From the NCBI GenBank assembly GCA_017305815.1, contig JAFKJZ010000291.1:1-9595 (forward strand): 9,595 bases of DNA, read 5' to 3'. The stretch's first letter is position 1. Each line of letters opens with the position of its first letter. This document shows, in pieces, positions 1-7,220 of the stretch. Source of the stretch: Hyphomicrobiales bacterium (GTDB lineage Bacteria > Pseudomonadota > Alphaproteobacteria > Rhizobiales > Kaistiaceae). The notes under the pieces are model-generated. The model worked only from the letters and a program-made list of their open reading frames with translations, did no database searches and was not told the origin of the DNA. The position numbers and the translations under genes are program-made.

Positions 1-62
1 GTCGCAGGCGTCACCGGCGCCACCCAGCTGCCGTCAATGTAGAAATGCGTCGTATCGGCCAA
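1..62 (-). CDS. Aldehyde dehydrogenase, N-terminal fragment (cut by window edge)
   Basis: Only the first 20 codons are inside the window. They read MADTTHFYIDGSWVAPVTPA, and the HFYIDGSWVAP stretch is the usual opening of NAD(P)-dependent aldehyde dehydrogenases. The start is TTG at 62-60. It is the only plausible start because the frame is closed by the TGA of the preceding deacetylase (80-78) six codons earlier and no ATG or GTG lies between. A GAGG at 74-71 sits 8 bases upstream as a ribosome binding site. The gene is 15 bases behind the deacetylase and almost certainly in the same operon. By context it would oxidise the aldehyde made by the aminotransferase two genes upstream. The catalytic Cys and Glu lie outside the window, so the family call rests on the N-terminal motif alone. 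Confidence 0.72.
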   Translation of the reverse strand, partial: MADTTHFYIDGSWVAPVTPA

Positions 63-77
63 GGGAGGCGCCTCGTG

Positions 78-1199
78 TCAGATCAGCGGGACATGCGTTT
101 CCGCGAGGCGGATGACGGCGTCCTGGTGGGGTTGAAGGGTCTGGTGCGGCATGCCGGCGATGAGCGGCTCGAACGGGTCCTCGACTGTGCCCTTCAGGCC
201 CGAGAGGGCTTCGAGGATGGCCATGCCCAGGAAGGGCACGGACGGGCGGTGATAGCCGCCCTCATGCGTCATCAGCAGGCGTCCGTCGCAGAGTTCGTCG
301 GCGGCCGCCATGAGCATCCGCGTCATCGACGCGAAGGTGCTGCCCGCAAGCATCATCCGGCCCTGCGGGTCATAGGCGCCGGCGTCGAGGCCGGAGGCGA
401 CGACGATCATGTCGGGCGCGAAGCGCCGGAGCGCCGGCAGCACGACGCGTTCCATCGTGGCGAGATAGGCGCCGATGCCGCTGCCAGGCGGGAGCGGGAT
501 GTTCAGGTTGCTGCCCTCGCCCGCGCCGCCGCCGATCGCGTCGATCGCGCCGGAGTTGGCGGGATAGCAGCCGTCCTGGTGGATCGAGATCGTCAGCACA
601 TCAGGGTCTTCCCAGAAGATGTGCTCGGCGCCGTTGCCGTGGTGGACGTCCCAGTCGAGGATGGCGACGCGCTTCAGCCCATGCGCCTGCTGCGCATGGC
701 GGGCGGCGAGTGCGCCGTGGTTGAAGATGCAGAAGCCGAAACCGTGCTCCGCCTCGGCATGGTGCCCGGGCGGGCGCACGAGCGCATAGGCGTTGGCGAC
801 GCGCCGTTCGACCACCGCGTCGACGGCTGCGAGGATGCCCCCGGCGGCCAGCGCCGCGATCTCGAAGCCGCCCGGCCCGAACGGAGTTTCGCCGCCGACA
901 TGGCCGGGCGCGGCGTCGCCCCCATCGCCGGCGCTCATCGTCCTGAGCGTTTCGAGATAGGCCGGCGCATGCACGCGGGTGAGCTCGGCGTCGGTCGCGG
1001 GCCTCGGCTTGACAAGAAGAAGTTCTTCCGTCAGGCCAGAGACATCGAGCAGGTTCTTGATGCGCCGCTTGCCGCCAGCGCTCTCCGACGGCTCGTCCGG
1101 CTCGATCACGCCGCGGCCGGATTTCAGGAACCCGGCCAAGGCCGACGTGTCGTGCCACATCAGCAGTTCGTGCCAGACGAGGCCCGTCGGAAGCGGCAT
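78..1199 (-). CDS. Class II histone deacetylase / acetylpolyamine amidohydrolase family protein
   Basis: This 373-aa protein belongs to the arginase/deacetylase fold family (HDAC, AcuC, acetylpolyamine amidohydrolase), Zn-dependent enzymes that remove acetyl or acyl groups from amines. The active site is complete: RPPGHHAE with the His pair at 146-147, LDWDVHHGNG with metal ligands D184 and H186, SGLDAGAYDP with the third ligand D272, and HEGGYH with the transition-state Tyr at 316. An N-terminal GRGVIEPDEPSE loop (28-40) is typical of bacterial class II members. There is no signal peptide, so it should be cytoplasmic. The ATG at 1199-1197 overlaps the aminotransferase stop as TGATG, which fixes the start by translational coupling. 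Longer upstream starts in this frame only add Arg-rich sequence that shadows the aminotransferase. Between an omega-aminotransferase and an aldehyde dehydrogenase, a small N-acylated amine such as an acetylpolyamine is a more likely substrate than a protein. The substrate is inferred. Confidence 0.9.
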   Translation of the reverse strand: MPLPTGLVWHELLMWHDTSALAGFLKSGRGVIEPDEPSESAGGKRRIKNLLDVSGLTEELLLVKPRPATDAELTRVHAPAYLETLRTMSAGDGGDAAPGHVGGETPFGPGGFEIAALAAGGILAAVDAVVERRVANAYALVRPPGHHAEAEHGFGFCIFNHGALAARHAQQAHGLKRVAILDWDVHHGNGAEHIFWEDPDVLTISIHQDGCYPANSGAIDAIGGGAGEGSNLNIPLPPGSGIGAYLATMERVVLPALRRFAPDMIVVASGLDAGAYDPQGRMMLAGSTFASMTRMLMAAADELCDGRLLMTHEGGYHRPSVPFLGMAILEALSGLKGTVEDPFEPLIAGMPHQTLQPHQDAVIRLAETHVPLI

Positions 1200-2575
1200 C
1201 AGATCACACCGAAATGCTTGGCGGTGGCGTCGAGCGCCTCGCGGGCGATGTCGAACACCGTGTCGAGCTGCTCGGTGGTGATGACCAGCGGCGGCATCAG
1301 GCTCATCGTGTCGCCATTGGCGCGGAAGGCGAGGCCGCGCTTCAGCGCCTCGGCGCTGCAATGGTCGCCGATATGCGCCTCGTAGTCATAGGCTTCGCGC
1401 GTCGCCTTGTTCTTGACGATCTCCAGCCCGCCCATCAGGCCGACGCTGCGGACATCGCCGATCAGCGGGTGGTCGGCGAAGGTCTCGAGCTTCGCCTTGA
1501 AATAGGGGGCGAGCACCTTGCCGGCGTTCTCGACGATGCCTTCCTCTTCGAGGATGCGGATGTTTTCCAGAGCGACGGCGCAGCAGGCGGGATGGCCGGA
1601 ATAGGTGTAGCCATGCGCCCACTCGCCGCCCTGTTCGATCAGCACGTCGGCGACGCGGTCGGAGATGATGGTGGCGGAGAGCGGCAGGTAGCCCGAGGTC
1701 AGGCCCTTGCCGACCTGCATGATGTCGGGAACGATGCCGTAGAAGTCGCGGCCGAACCACTTGCCGGTGCGGCCGAAGCCCATGACGACCTCGTCGACGA
1801 CGAGCAGCACGTCGTATTTCCGGCAGATGCGCTGGATCTCGGGCCAGTAGCTCATCGGCGGGCAGATGGCGCCGCCGGCGCTCTGAGCCGGCTCGGCATA
1901 GAAGGCGGCAACATTCTCGGCGCCGATCTCGAGGATGCGCTCCTCCAGCCAGCTTGCCGCCAGGATGCCGAACGCGTCGGGATCCATGCCGAAGCCGTTG
2001 CGGTACTGGTAGGGCGTCTTGATGTGGGTGACGGTCGGCAGCGGCAGGTCTCCGCCGGCGAAATGCATCGGCGTGATGCCGGAGAGGCTGGCGGCCATAT
2101 GCGTGCTGCCGTGATAGGCGAGCTCGCGGGCGATGATGACGCGCTTCTGCGGCTTGCCGACGAGGTTCCAGTAGCGGCGCAGCAGGCGCACGGCGGTCTC
2201 GTTGGCCTCCGAGCCGGACGACTGGAAGAAGACGTGGTTGAGGCTGTCCGGCAGCATCGAGGTCAGCTTCTCGGCGAGCCTCACCGCCGAGCGATGCGTC
2301 GTCTTGAAGAAGGACTGGCAGTAGGAAAGCTCGGACATCTGGTCGGCGGCCGCCTTGACCAGTTCGGGGCGGCCATAGCCGACATTGACGCAGCCGAGGC
2401 CGGAGAGGCCGTCGATGATCCGCTCGCCCTCGGTGTCCCAGACATAGACGCCTTCGCCGCGCACCGCGACGCGCGAGCCCGTCTGGCGCAGGCTGGCATG
2501 GTCGGTGAACGGGTGCAGATAATGGGCGCGGTCGAGCACCTGCCAGGCCTGCGTATCCATCTCTTGATAGGTCAT
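1199..2575 (-). CDS. Class III (omega) aminotransferase, putrescine/diamine-pyruvate type
   Basis: This is a 458-aa PLP-dependent fold type I aminotransferase of class III. Visible motifs are the phosphate-binding SSGSEAN (119-125), YHGST (154-158), DEVVMGFGRTG with the PLP-ring Asp at 261, and the Schiff-base Lys at 290 in QVGKGLTSGYLPLS. The N-terminal LDRAHYLHPFTDHASL and the CVNVGYGRPELV segment resemble SpuC-type putrescine-pyruvate aminotransferases. Relatives also act on beta-alanine, taurine or other omega-amines, so the exact amine is open. It would pass the amino group to pyruvate or a similar acceptor and yield an aldehyde. The ATG at 2575 has a strong site (GAGGA, 5 bases upstream). 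It follows a 127-base gap after the AraC gene, the natural place for a promoter answering to that regulator, though I see no clear -35/-10 there. The stop overlaps the next gene by one base. Confidence 0.92.
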   Translation of the reverse strand: MTYQEMDTQAWQVLDRAHYLHPFTDHASLRQTGSRVAVRGEGVYVWDTEGERIIDGLSGLGCVNVGYGRPELVKAAADQMSELSYCQSFFKTTHRSAVRLAEKLTSMLPDSLNHVFFQSSGSEANETAVRLLRRYWNLVGKPQKRVIIARELAYHGSTHMAASLSGITPMHFAGGDLPLPTVTHIKTPYQYRNGFGMDPDAFGILAASWLEERILEIGAENVAAFYAEPAQSAGGAICPPMSYWPEIQRICRKYDVLLVVDEVVMGFGRTGKWFGRDFYGIVPDIMQVGKGLTSGYLPLSATIISDRVADVLIEQGGEWAHGYTYSGHPACCAVALENIRILEEEGIVENAGKVLAPYFKAKLETFADHPLIGDVRSVGLMGGLEIVKNKATREAYDYEAHIGDHCSAEALKRGLAFRANGDTMSLMPPLVITTEQLDTVFDIAREALDATAKHFGVI

Positions 2576-2702
2576 GTCTTCCTCGGATTTCGGACGGCGA
2601 ACGCACGCCGCGGCATGACCTGATTGAACCGCGCCGACCGGTGCGGCGCCATCGCCGCGCCTGGTCCGGTCTGGCGCAAAAACATGGCTCTGCGTGCGCC
2701 GG

Positions 2703-3610
2703 TCAGTTGAGCTGCCCGTTGCGGTAGTCGCGCGGGCTGACGCCGTACTGGCGGCGGAAGGCGCGGCTGAAATGCGAGAATTCCTTGAAGCCGCGGCTGA
2801 GGGCGATCGTGTTGATCGGCAAGCCGCGCTGCAGCGGGTCGGCCAGTTCGCGGCGGATGCGGTCGAGCCGCTGGCACTGGATCCAGCGGGCGACCTGCTG
2901 GCCTTCGGCCTCGAACAGCTCGTAGAGCCGGCGCAGCGAGATGTTCTGCGCGGCGGCGATGTCGCGGGGGGCGAGGTCGGGGTCGTCGAGGCGCGACAGG
3001 ATATGCGCCTTGATGCGATCGACGAGCGCGAGCCCGCTCGCGGTCAGCGGCGCCTGCGCGTCGGCGCCGATGAGCGCCGTCGCCATCAGCTCGACGATGT
3101 GGCTCTCCAGCCGCCCGGCCAGCGCCGCCGGCACCTCGATCGGCTGCAGGCAGAGGCCGGCGACGAAATCGAAGATGAAGCGGCCGGCGAGGCCATCGGC
3201 GGAAAGCTCGTGCGCCACCAGCCGGTCGACCGCCGGCACGCGCTCGCGCAGCGCGTCGCGCGGCACCTTCAGCGAGATCTGCCGATAGGGGCCGTCAAAG
3301 CCCATGCGATAGGGCTTGCGGCTGTCATAAAGTACCATCGAGCGCGGTGCGGTCACGAGGTCGCGGCCGTCATGGCTGAAGGCGCATTGGCCGTCGAGCT
3401 GGATGGTCAGCTCGAACCAGCGGTCGTCGCTGGCGCCGATCTCCTTTTCGGTGCGGATGACGTCGAGCTTGGTCGAGCGGATGCATCGGCGCGGCTGAGC
3501 CGGGTCGGCGGAAACAGGCTGTTGGTGGCCTCGCACCAATAGTCGAGCCGGTCGGACGCCGCCACCGCGTCCGTGTGAAGCTCCTGCCAGGCGAATCCCG
3601 ATGCCGTCAT
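2703..3610 (-). CDS. AraC-family transcriptional regulator, reading frame broken near 3482
   Basis: Two frames together encode one AraC/XylS-type regulator. The true N-terminus is in the frame starting at ATG 3610 (MTASGFAWQELHTDAV, then DRLDYWCEATNSLFPPTRLS), typical of the NtxR/FeaR-like AraC_binding_2 class. From about 3482 the protein continues in another frame with IRSTKLDVIRTE, the ligand-binding domain, and a C-terminal double helix-turn-helix (about residues 195-300) with the signature GFKEFSHFSRAF and YGVSPRDYR. The span of 908 bases is one short of a whole number of codons. Restoring one base gives 302 aa, normal for the family. A second-frame start at the TTG at 3539 would give 278 aa with a nonsensical N-terminus, so I do not accept it. 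GGAAG lies 6 bases before ATG 3610, and the start is 19 bases after the preceding gene's stop. It probably controls the flanking catabolic genes. It may be a pseudogene or a sequencing error. Confidence 0.85.
3475..3505 (-). other. Apparent -1 frameshift site inside the AraC gene
   Basis: The N-terminal frame is sensible through SRADA (codons ending at 3482), then degenerates into Ser/Arg/Pro-rich residues and stops at 3407. The frame that reads IRSTKLDV from 3482 downward is sensible to the end of the gene. No homopolymer lies at the crossing point that would obviously explain a slip. Confidence 0.75.
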
Positions 3611-3629
3611 GGCTGCTTCCGCTCCATCG

Positions 3630-4619
3630 TCAGGTTGCGAGAATGTCGGCGCCGTCGAACAGGTCTTCCGGCCTGAAGTCGGTGGTGATCAGGGCGTCCT
3701 CGCGCAGGTAGCGGATGATCACTTCGAGCATGGCCCTGTTCCTGGCGAAGCCGGCCGGCCAGTAGTCCTTGCCCAGCTTCGCCTCGGCGTCGAGCAACGC
3801 CTCCAGCTGCCAGGGCAGGATGGTCGAGAGCGCGGCGGCCTCGTACATCTTGGCCCGCGCCACGGCATGGGCGGCGACGAAGGCGTCGTAGAGCGCCTTG
3901 GTGACGCCGGGATTGGCCTCGGCGATCGGCCGCTTGATCGCCAGGATATGCATCGGCGGATAGATGCCGGTGCGCTGGTAGTAGTCGAGCTCGACCGGCA
4001 TCGGGTTCTCGAACAGCCGGCCGACCGTCTCCGACGGCCAGGTGCTCGGCGCGCGCGCCGTATAGAGCGCGTCGATCTCGCCGGTCGAAAGCATTTCGGC
4101 CAGGCTCTTGTCGGTGCGGTGCTCGATGGTGAACTGGTCGGGATAGTATTGCGGGTGCTCGTCGCCGGAACGCGGCGCCTCCAGCCCGCCGGTGACATAG
4201 ATCGGCGCCGTGCGCTGCAGGCCGTAATGCTCCTCGAAGATGCCGCGCTGCCAGACGGCGGCGGCCATGTCGAACACCATCAGGCCGATGCGCTTGCCGG
4301 CGAGATCGGCCGGCCTGGTGATGCCGGCGGCCTTGTTCACGAACACGCTGGAAAAGCGGAAGTGGCGCGACGGGAAGATCGGGATGCCGAGATAGGGCCG
4401 GTGGGGCCTTTCCAGCGTGCGCAGATAGGTCGCGAGCGGGAATTCGCAGACGTCATAGGTGTGCTCGGCCAACTGCTTGTTGAACAGCGCCTGCACGCCC
4501 ATCAGTTCGATATCGGCATCGACACCCGCGATCTTCGCCTCGCCGAAGGCGAGGGGGCGGGTGCGGTCGCTGTCGCTGACGCCGATCTTCAGTTTCAGGG
4601 AAGTCATCGTCTTGGGCAT
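3630..4619 (-). CDS. 4,5-dihydroxyphthalate decarboxylase-like protein (NMT1/periplasmic-binding fold, no signal peptide)
   Basis: This 329-aa protein matches the family annotated as 4,5-dihydroxyphthalate decarboxylase (Pht5-like) or as ABC substrate-binding protein. Hallmarks in order are FPSRHFRFSSVFVN (82-95), DLAGKRIGLMVFDMAAAVW (105-123), GEIDALYTARAP (180-191), TGIYPPMHILAIKR (217-230), DYWPAGFARNRAMLE (285-299) and RPEDLFDG (316-323). The N-terminus runs straight into the first beta strand (LKLKIGVSDSDRTRPL) with no signal peptide or lipobox, and no permease or ATPase gene lies nearby. A cytoplasmic enzyme, probably a decarboxylase of an aromatic or related acid, therefore fits better than a transporter component. 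The start is ATG 4619 or ATG 4607: AAGGA abuts the first and lies 12 bases before the second, so the second may be used. It begins 8 bases after the preceding stop and is followed 19 bases later by the AraC gene. Confidence 0.82.
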   Translation of the reverse strand: MPKTMTSLKLKIGVSDSDRTRPLAFGEAKIAGVDADIELMGVQALFNKQLAEHTYDVCEFPLATYLRTLERPHRPYLGIPIFPSRHFRFSSVFVNKAAGITRPADLAGKRIGLMVFDMAAAVWQRGIFEEHYGLQRTAPIYVTGGLEAPRSGDEHPQYYPDQFTIEHRTDKSLAEMLSTGEIDALYTARAPSTWPSETVGRLFENPMPVELDYYQRTGIYPPMHILAIKRPIAEANPGVTKALYDAFVAAHAVARAKMYEAAALSTILPWQLEALLDAEAKLGKDYWPAGFARNRAMLEVIIRYLREDALITTDFRPEDLFDGADILAT

Positions 4620-4627
4620 TCCTTGGT

Positions 4628-5616
4628 TCAGAGCGGGCGCAAGCGGGCTACGAGCACATCGAGCAGTTCCGGCAGCGCCAGCGGCGTCGCGTTGGCGCCG
4701 CCGCGGGCGTAGATGCCGGTCGCCTGGGTGATGTCGGTGCCGAGCCGGGCGGCGAGGCGCTCGACGGCGTCCTTGCAGTCGTCGAGCGTCGGCAGGCAGG
4801 CGATCGGCTGTCCGGCCGGCAGGTGGTCGTTGGCGCCGACGAGCTCGACGCGGCCGGTGCCGACCTTCTTCGCTGCCGGCACGTTGTTGGCGGCGCGCTC
4901 GCCGCGGCCGATGACGAAGCTGCGATGCGTCAGTCCCGGCGCGACCCAGGCGACGATGTCATCGTAGTGATGGCCGATGCGGGCGATCACATGCGCCAGC
5001 GCCTCGGACATGGCGTTGTGCATCAGCGCATAGTGCCGGCGCTCCTCGTCGCCCCATTTCCAGCGCGTCGCCGAAATGGCGATGGCGGTCGAATTGGCGC
5101 GCCACGGCGACACGGCGTTGCCGCGCTTCTCGAACAGGCCGGGATCGTCATAGGCGGTCGCCGGCGACGGCAGGCCCTTGAAGGAGACGATGTGCTCGTA
5201 GGGCACCAGCGCCATCGGCTCCGAGATCACCATGCGGTGGATCACCGTGCCGGCGTCGTCGGTCAGCGGCGACAGGTTGAGCACGTCGTTCGAGAACTCC
5301 GGCTCCAGCCGGGCCTGAAGCTCCTGCGGCAGGTCCAGCCGCTCGGTCGGGCGGAAGCCGGAATCGATCAGGCGCTGGTTGATCGCCTTGTGCTCGGACG
5401 AGAACGGGTAGGGCTTGGTCTTGGTGCAGGGCATGAACAGCAGCACCCGCCGCTTCGCCTCGGGAAGCTTCGGCTCGTATTCGTCGCGGATGAAGTCCAG
5501 CCAGGCGGCGATGCGGGGATGCGCGAGCGAGTCGACATTGTCCTGGGGGCTGTAGAGGCAGAGCGACGGATCCAGCTCGAACGGGCTCTGGATCTTCTCG
5601 GCCGATTCCAGGATGC
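4628..5616 (-). CDS. DUF5591-like (ArcS middle-domain-like) protein of unknown function, start missing or fused to upstream monooxygenase
   Basis: The frame gives about 328 convincing residues, from RILESAEKIQSPFELD to its TGA at 4628. The core RRVLLFMPCTKTKPYPFSSE (PCTKTKPY encoded at 5431-5408), followed by MVISEPMALVPYEHIV and YDDPGLFEKRG, resembles the DUF5591 domain, which I know from archaeal archaeosine synthase (PCSxxKPY; VTSPxGLVPRELE; YDIPVTG). The tRNA-binding and TGT domains of that enzyme are absent. A C-terminal part (HHYDDIVAWVAPGLTHRSF, then VELVGANDHLPAGQPI) is not recognised. No ATG, GTG or TTG exists between the frame crossing and position about 5446 (GTG, just before the motif). 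Upstream of 5616 this frame only shadows the monooxygenase, with Arg-rich sequence, up to an ATG at 5755. Either it is the C-terminal half of a fusion, or its start was lost with the missing base. It ends 8 bases before the next gene. Function unknown; a role on a base-like or heterocyclic substrate is speculation. Confidence 0.7.
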
Positions 5617-5634
5617 GCCGGCGTCGTCGAGGAA
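5606..5634 (-). other. Apparent -1 frameshift/fusion junction between monooxygenase and DUF5591-like region
   Basis: Reading leftward, the monooxygenase frame is credible through QLFLDDAG (ending at 5617) and then becomes low-complexity (SWNRPRRSRARSSW) until a stop at 5368. The DUF5591-like frame becomes credible at RILESAEK (from 5617). Neither a stop for the first nor a start for the second is found at the junction. The span 6975-4628 is 2348 bases, one base short of 783 codons, so inserting a single base would give one 782-aa open frame. Confidence 0.7.
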
Positions 5635-6975
5635 GAGCTGGCGGGTGATGCCGAGCGCGATCCGGTCGGTCGAGAATTTCAGCTGCGAGATGCCGGCGGC
5701 GCCGCCGAGGCTCGCCATGGCGCCGAAGGTGTGGCTGTAGATGTTCTTCAGCCACGGGGCGCTGCCCGGCACCTTCTCGGTGAACTGGAAGCTCCCCGTC
5801 AGATAGGGGTAGCCGGCCAGTGTCGCGTCCGCCTCTCCCGGCGCGGGCTCAAAGCGATCGGACCAGAGCGCGATCTTGTCGGCGAAGCCGGCGGTCTCCG
5901 GCCGGTTGGCGAGGTCGATGACGAAGCCGGTGCCGACGATCAGGAAATCGCACTCGAACACGCCGCGTGGCGTCTTCAGCCGGACCGAGCGGCCGTCGAA
6001 ATCGACGCTCTCGAACGGGCTGCCGAGATGGAGATCGAATTCGTCGAAGCGGGCGCAGCGCTCGAACGTGTCCTGCGGCGGCGGCTGGTTCATGCCGAGG
6101 AAGTGGCGCATGAAAGACCATCGGCGCGCATCGTCCAAATCGCCGAAATGGCGCATGAAGCCGGCGAATTCGATCCAGCGGTTCGGGTTGATCCGGGGCA
6201 GGGCGCGGCGGCGCGCGAAGAGATCGACCGAGGCGGCGCCATGCTCCAGCGCGGTCGCCGCGTTGTCGAAGGCCGAGGCGCCGGCGCCGAGAACGGCGAC
6301 CCGCTTGCCGCGCAGCGCCTCGAAGTCGATCGCCTCGGAGGTGTGGGCGTAGCGCTCGCGCGGCAGCGCCTTCTCGATCATCGCGGGCACCGCCCAGCGT
6401 CCGGATCCTTCGATGCCGGTCGCCAGCACGACATTGCGCGCCAGGATCGTCTCGACCGTGCCGGCGATGCGGGTCTCGATCGCCAGATAGCCGTCGTCGC
6501 GCGGCTGGATGCCGACCACCTCGGCATCATGGGTGGTGTCGATCCCGGCCGTCCGTCGCAGCCATTCGAGATAGTCGTTCCAGTCGCCGCGGGGGATCTT
6601 GCCGAGCGCCGCCCAGGCTTCCCTGCCGTATTTCGTTTCGTACCAGGCGCGGACCGAGAGCGCCGCGATGCCGAGCTCGGGACCGGAGACGGTCTTCGGC
6701 GTCCTTAGCGTGTGCATGCGGGCATAGGTCACCCACGGGCCGGAGAAGCCGGAGGGGCTGCGGTCGAGCACGCGGATATTGGTGACGCGGTCCCGGAGAA
6801 GCCGGAAGGCGAGCGACAGGCCGTTCTGGCCGCCGCCGACGATGACGACGTCATGGACCGGGCGGCCGTCCGCCTCGCGCGGCCTCACCCATTCGCGCGC
6901 CGGATAGTTCACGCAATCGAGCTCGAAACGGGCGCGCTGCGCCAGTTCGTCGAGATCCCGGGCTTCCTGTGTCAT
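5617..6975 (-). CDS. FAD/NAD(P)-dependent monooxygenase, CzcO / flavin-containing monooxygenase-like
   Basis: About 453 credible residues form a two-dinucleotide-binding flavoprotein. The FAD-binding VVIVGGGQNGLSLAF is at 43-57, a VVLATGIEG segment at 182-190, the NAD(P)-binding VAVLGAGASAFDNAA at 226-240, and the closing FLIVGTGFVID at 344-354. This layout is that of CzcO/Baeyer-Villiger/N-hydroxylating monooxygenases, which use NADPH and O2 to hydroxylate or insert oxygen into small substrates in the cytoplasm. A clear Baeyer-Villiger fingerprint is not evident, so the reaction type is open. The start is ATG 6975, with GGAG 8 bases upstream; an in-frame ATG at 7023 lacks a ribosome site, and longer versions run into the promoter region. 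The open frame literally continues to 5368, but the last 84 or so residues are Arg/Ser-rich shadow of the next gene. It is the first gene behind the sigma-54 promoter. Confidence 0.85.
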
Positions 6976-6983
6976 GCCTTGTG

Positions 6984-6987
6984 CTCC
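6984..6987 (-). promoter_or_regulatory. Ribosome binding site that decides the monooxygenase start
   Basis: GGAG with an 8-base spacer to ATG 6975. The competing in-frame ATG at 7023 is preceded by GC-rich sequence without a purine-rich site. Confidence 0.6.
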
Positions 6988-7109
6988 AACTTCCTGCGTC
7001 TGGCCCCGGCCGAAAATCCGCATGCCGCCGCAAGTCGCGGCGCTGGTGGCGTCGGATGGATGGGGTTGGACCGATCCGGTTTTCCGGTCACTCGGGCCAG
7101 TTTCAGCGA

Positions 7110-7126
7110 AGCAATTGCCGTACCAG
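7110..7126 (-). promoter_or_regulatory. Sigma-54 (RpoN) -24/-12 promoter
   Basis: On the minus strand the site reads CTGGTACGGCAATTGCT (7126-7110). The consensus is YTGGCACG-N4-TTGCW. The invariant GG (7124-7123) and GC (7112-7111) are separated by exactly 10 bases, and the only departure from consensus is T for C after GG. Transcription would start near 7099, leaving a leader of about 124 bases before ATG 6975. The site lies in the only sizeable gap of the window (6976-7220), in the right orientation to drive the monooxygenase operon. Such promoters need an enhancer-binding activator (NtrC/DctD class). None is encoded here and I do not see its upstream binding sites. Confidence 0.7.
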
Positions 7127-7220
7127 TTCAAAGTCACGCCGGCTGGCGGGGGCGGTTGCCGACGATGCTGCCGGATTGGGCATTCGCCGCTTTCCGCCGC
7201 AGCCGGCCCGAGGCGCTTGC

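Noticed and set aside
2643..2658. Hairpin GCGGCG-4-CGCCGC after the AraC gene as an intrinsic terminator.
   Set aside because: The stem is only 6 bases and no T tract follows on the minus strand; such GC stems are frequent here.
2576..2702. Sigma-54 or sigma-70 promoter in front of the aminotransferase (TTTTTGC near 2675-2685).
   Set aside because: No GG lies at the required spacing from the GC, and no paired -35/-10 hexamers are convincing. A promoter is plausible by position only.
3630..4619. ABC-transporter substrate-binding protein as the function of this gene.
   Set aside because: No signal peptide or lipobox and no transporter genes nearby; the family motifs equally fit 4,5-dihydroxyphthalate decarboxylase.
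45..5740. Long plus-strand open frames (for example 45-1385, 1214-2623, 2694-3542, 3609-4712, 4823-5740) that could be antisense genes.
   Set aside because: Each mirrors a well-supported minus-strand gene, has Arg/Ala/Gly/Asp-rich composition and no recognisable motif. High GC makes such antisense frames long by default.
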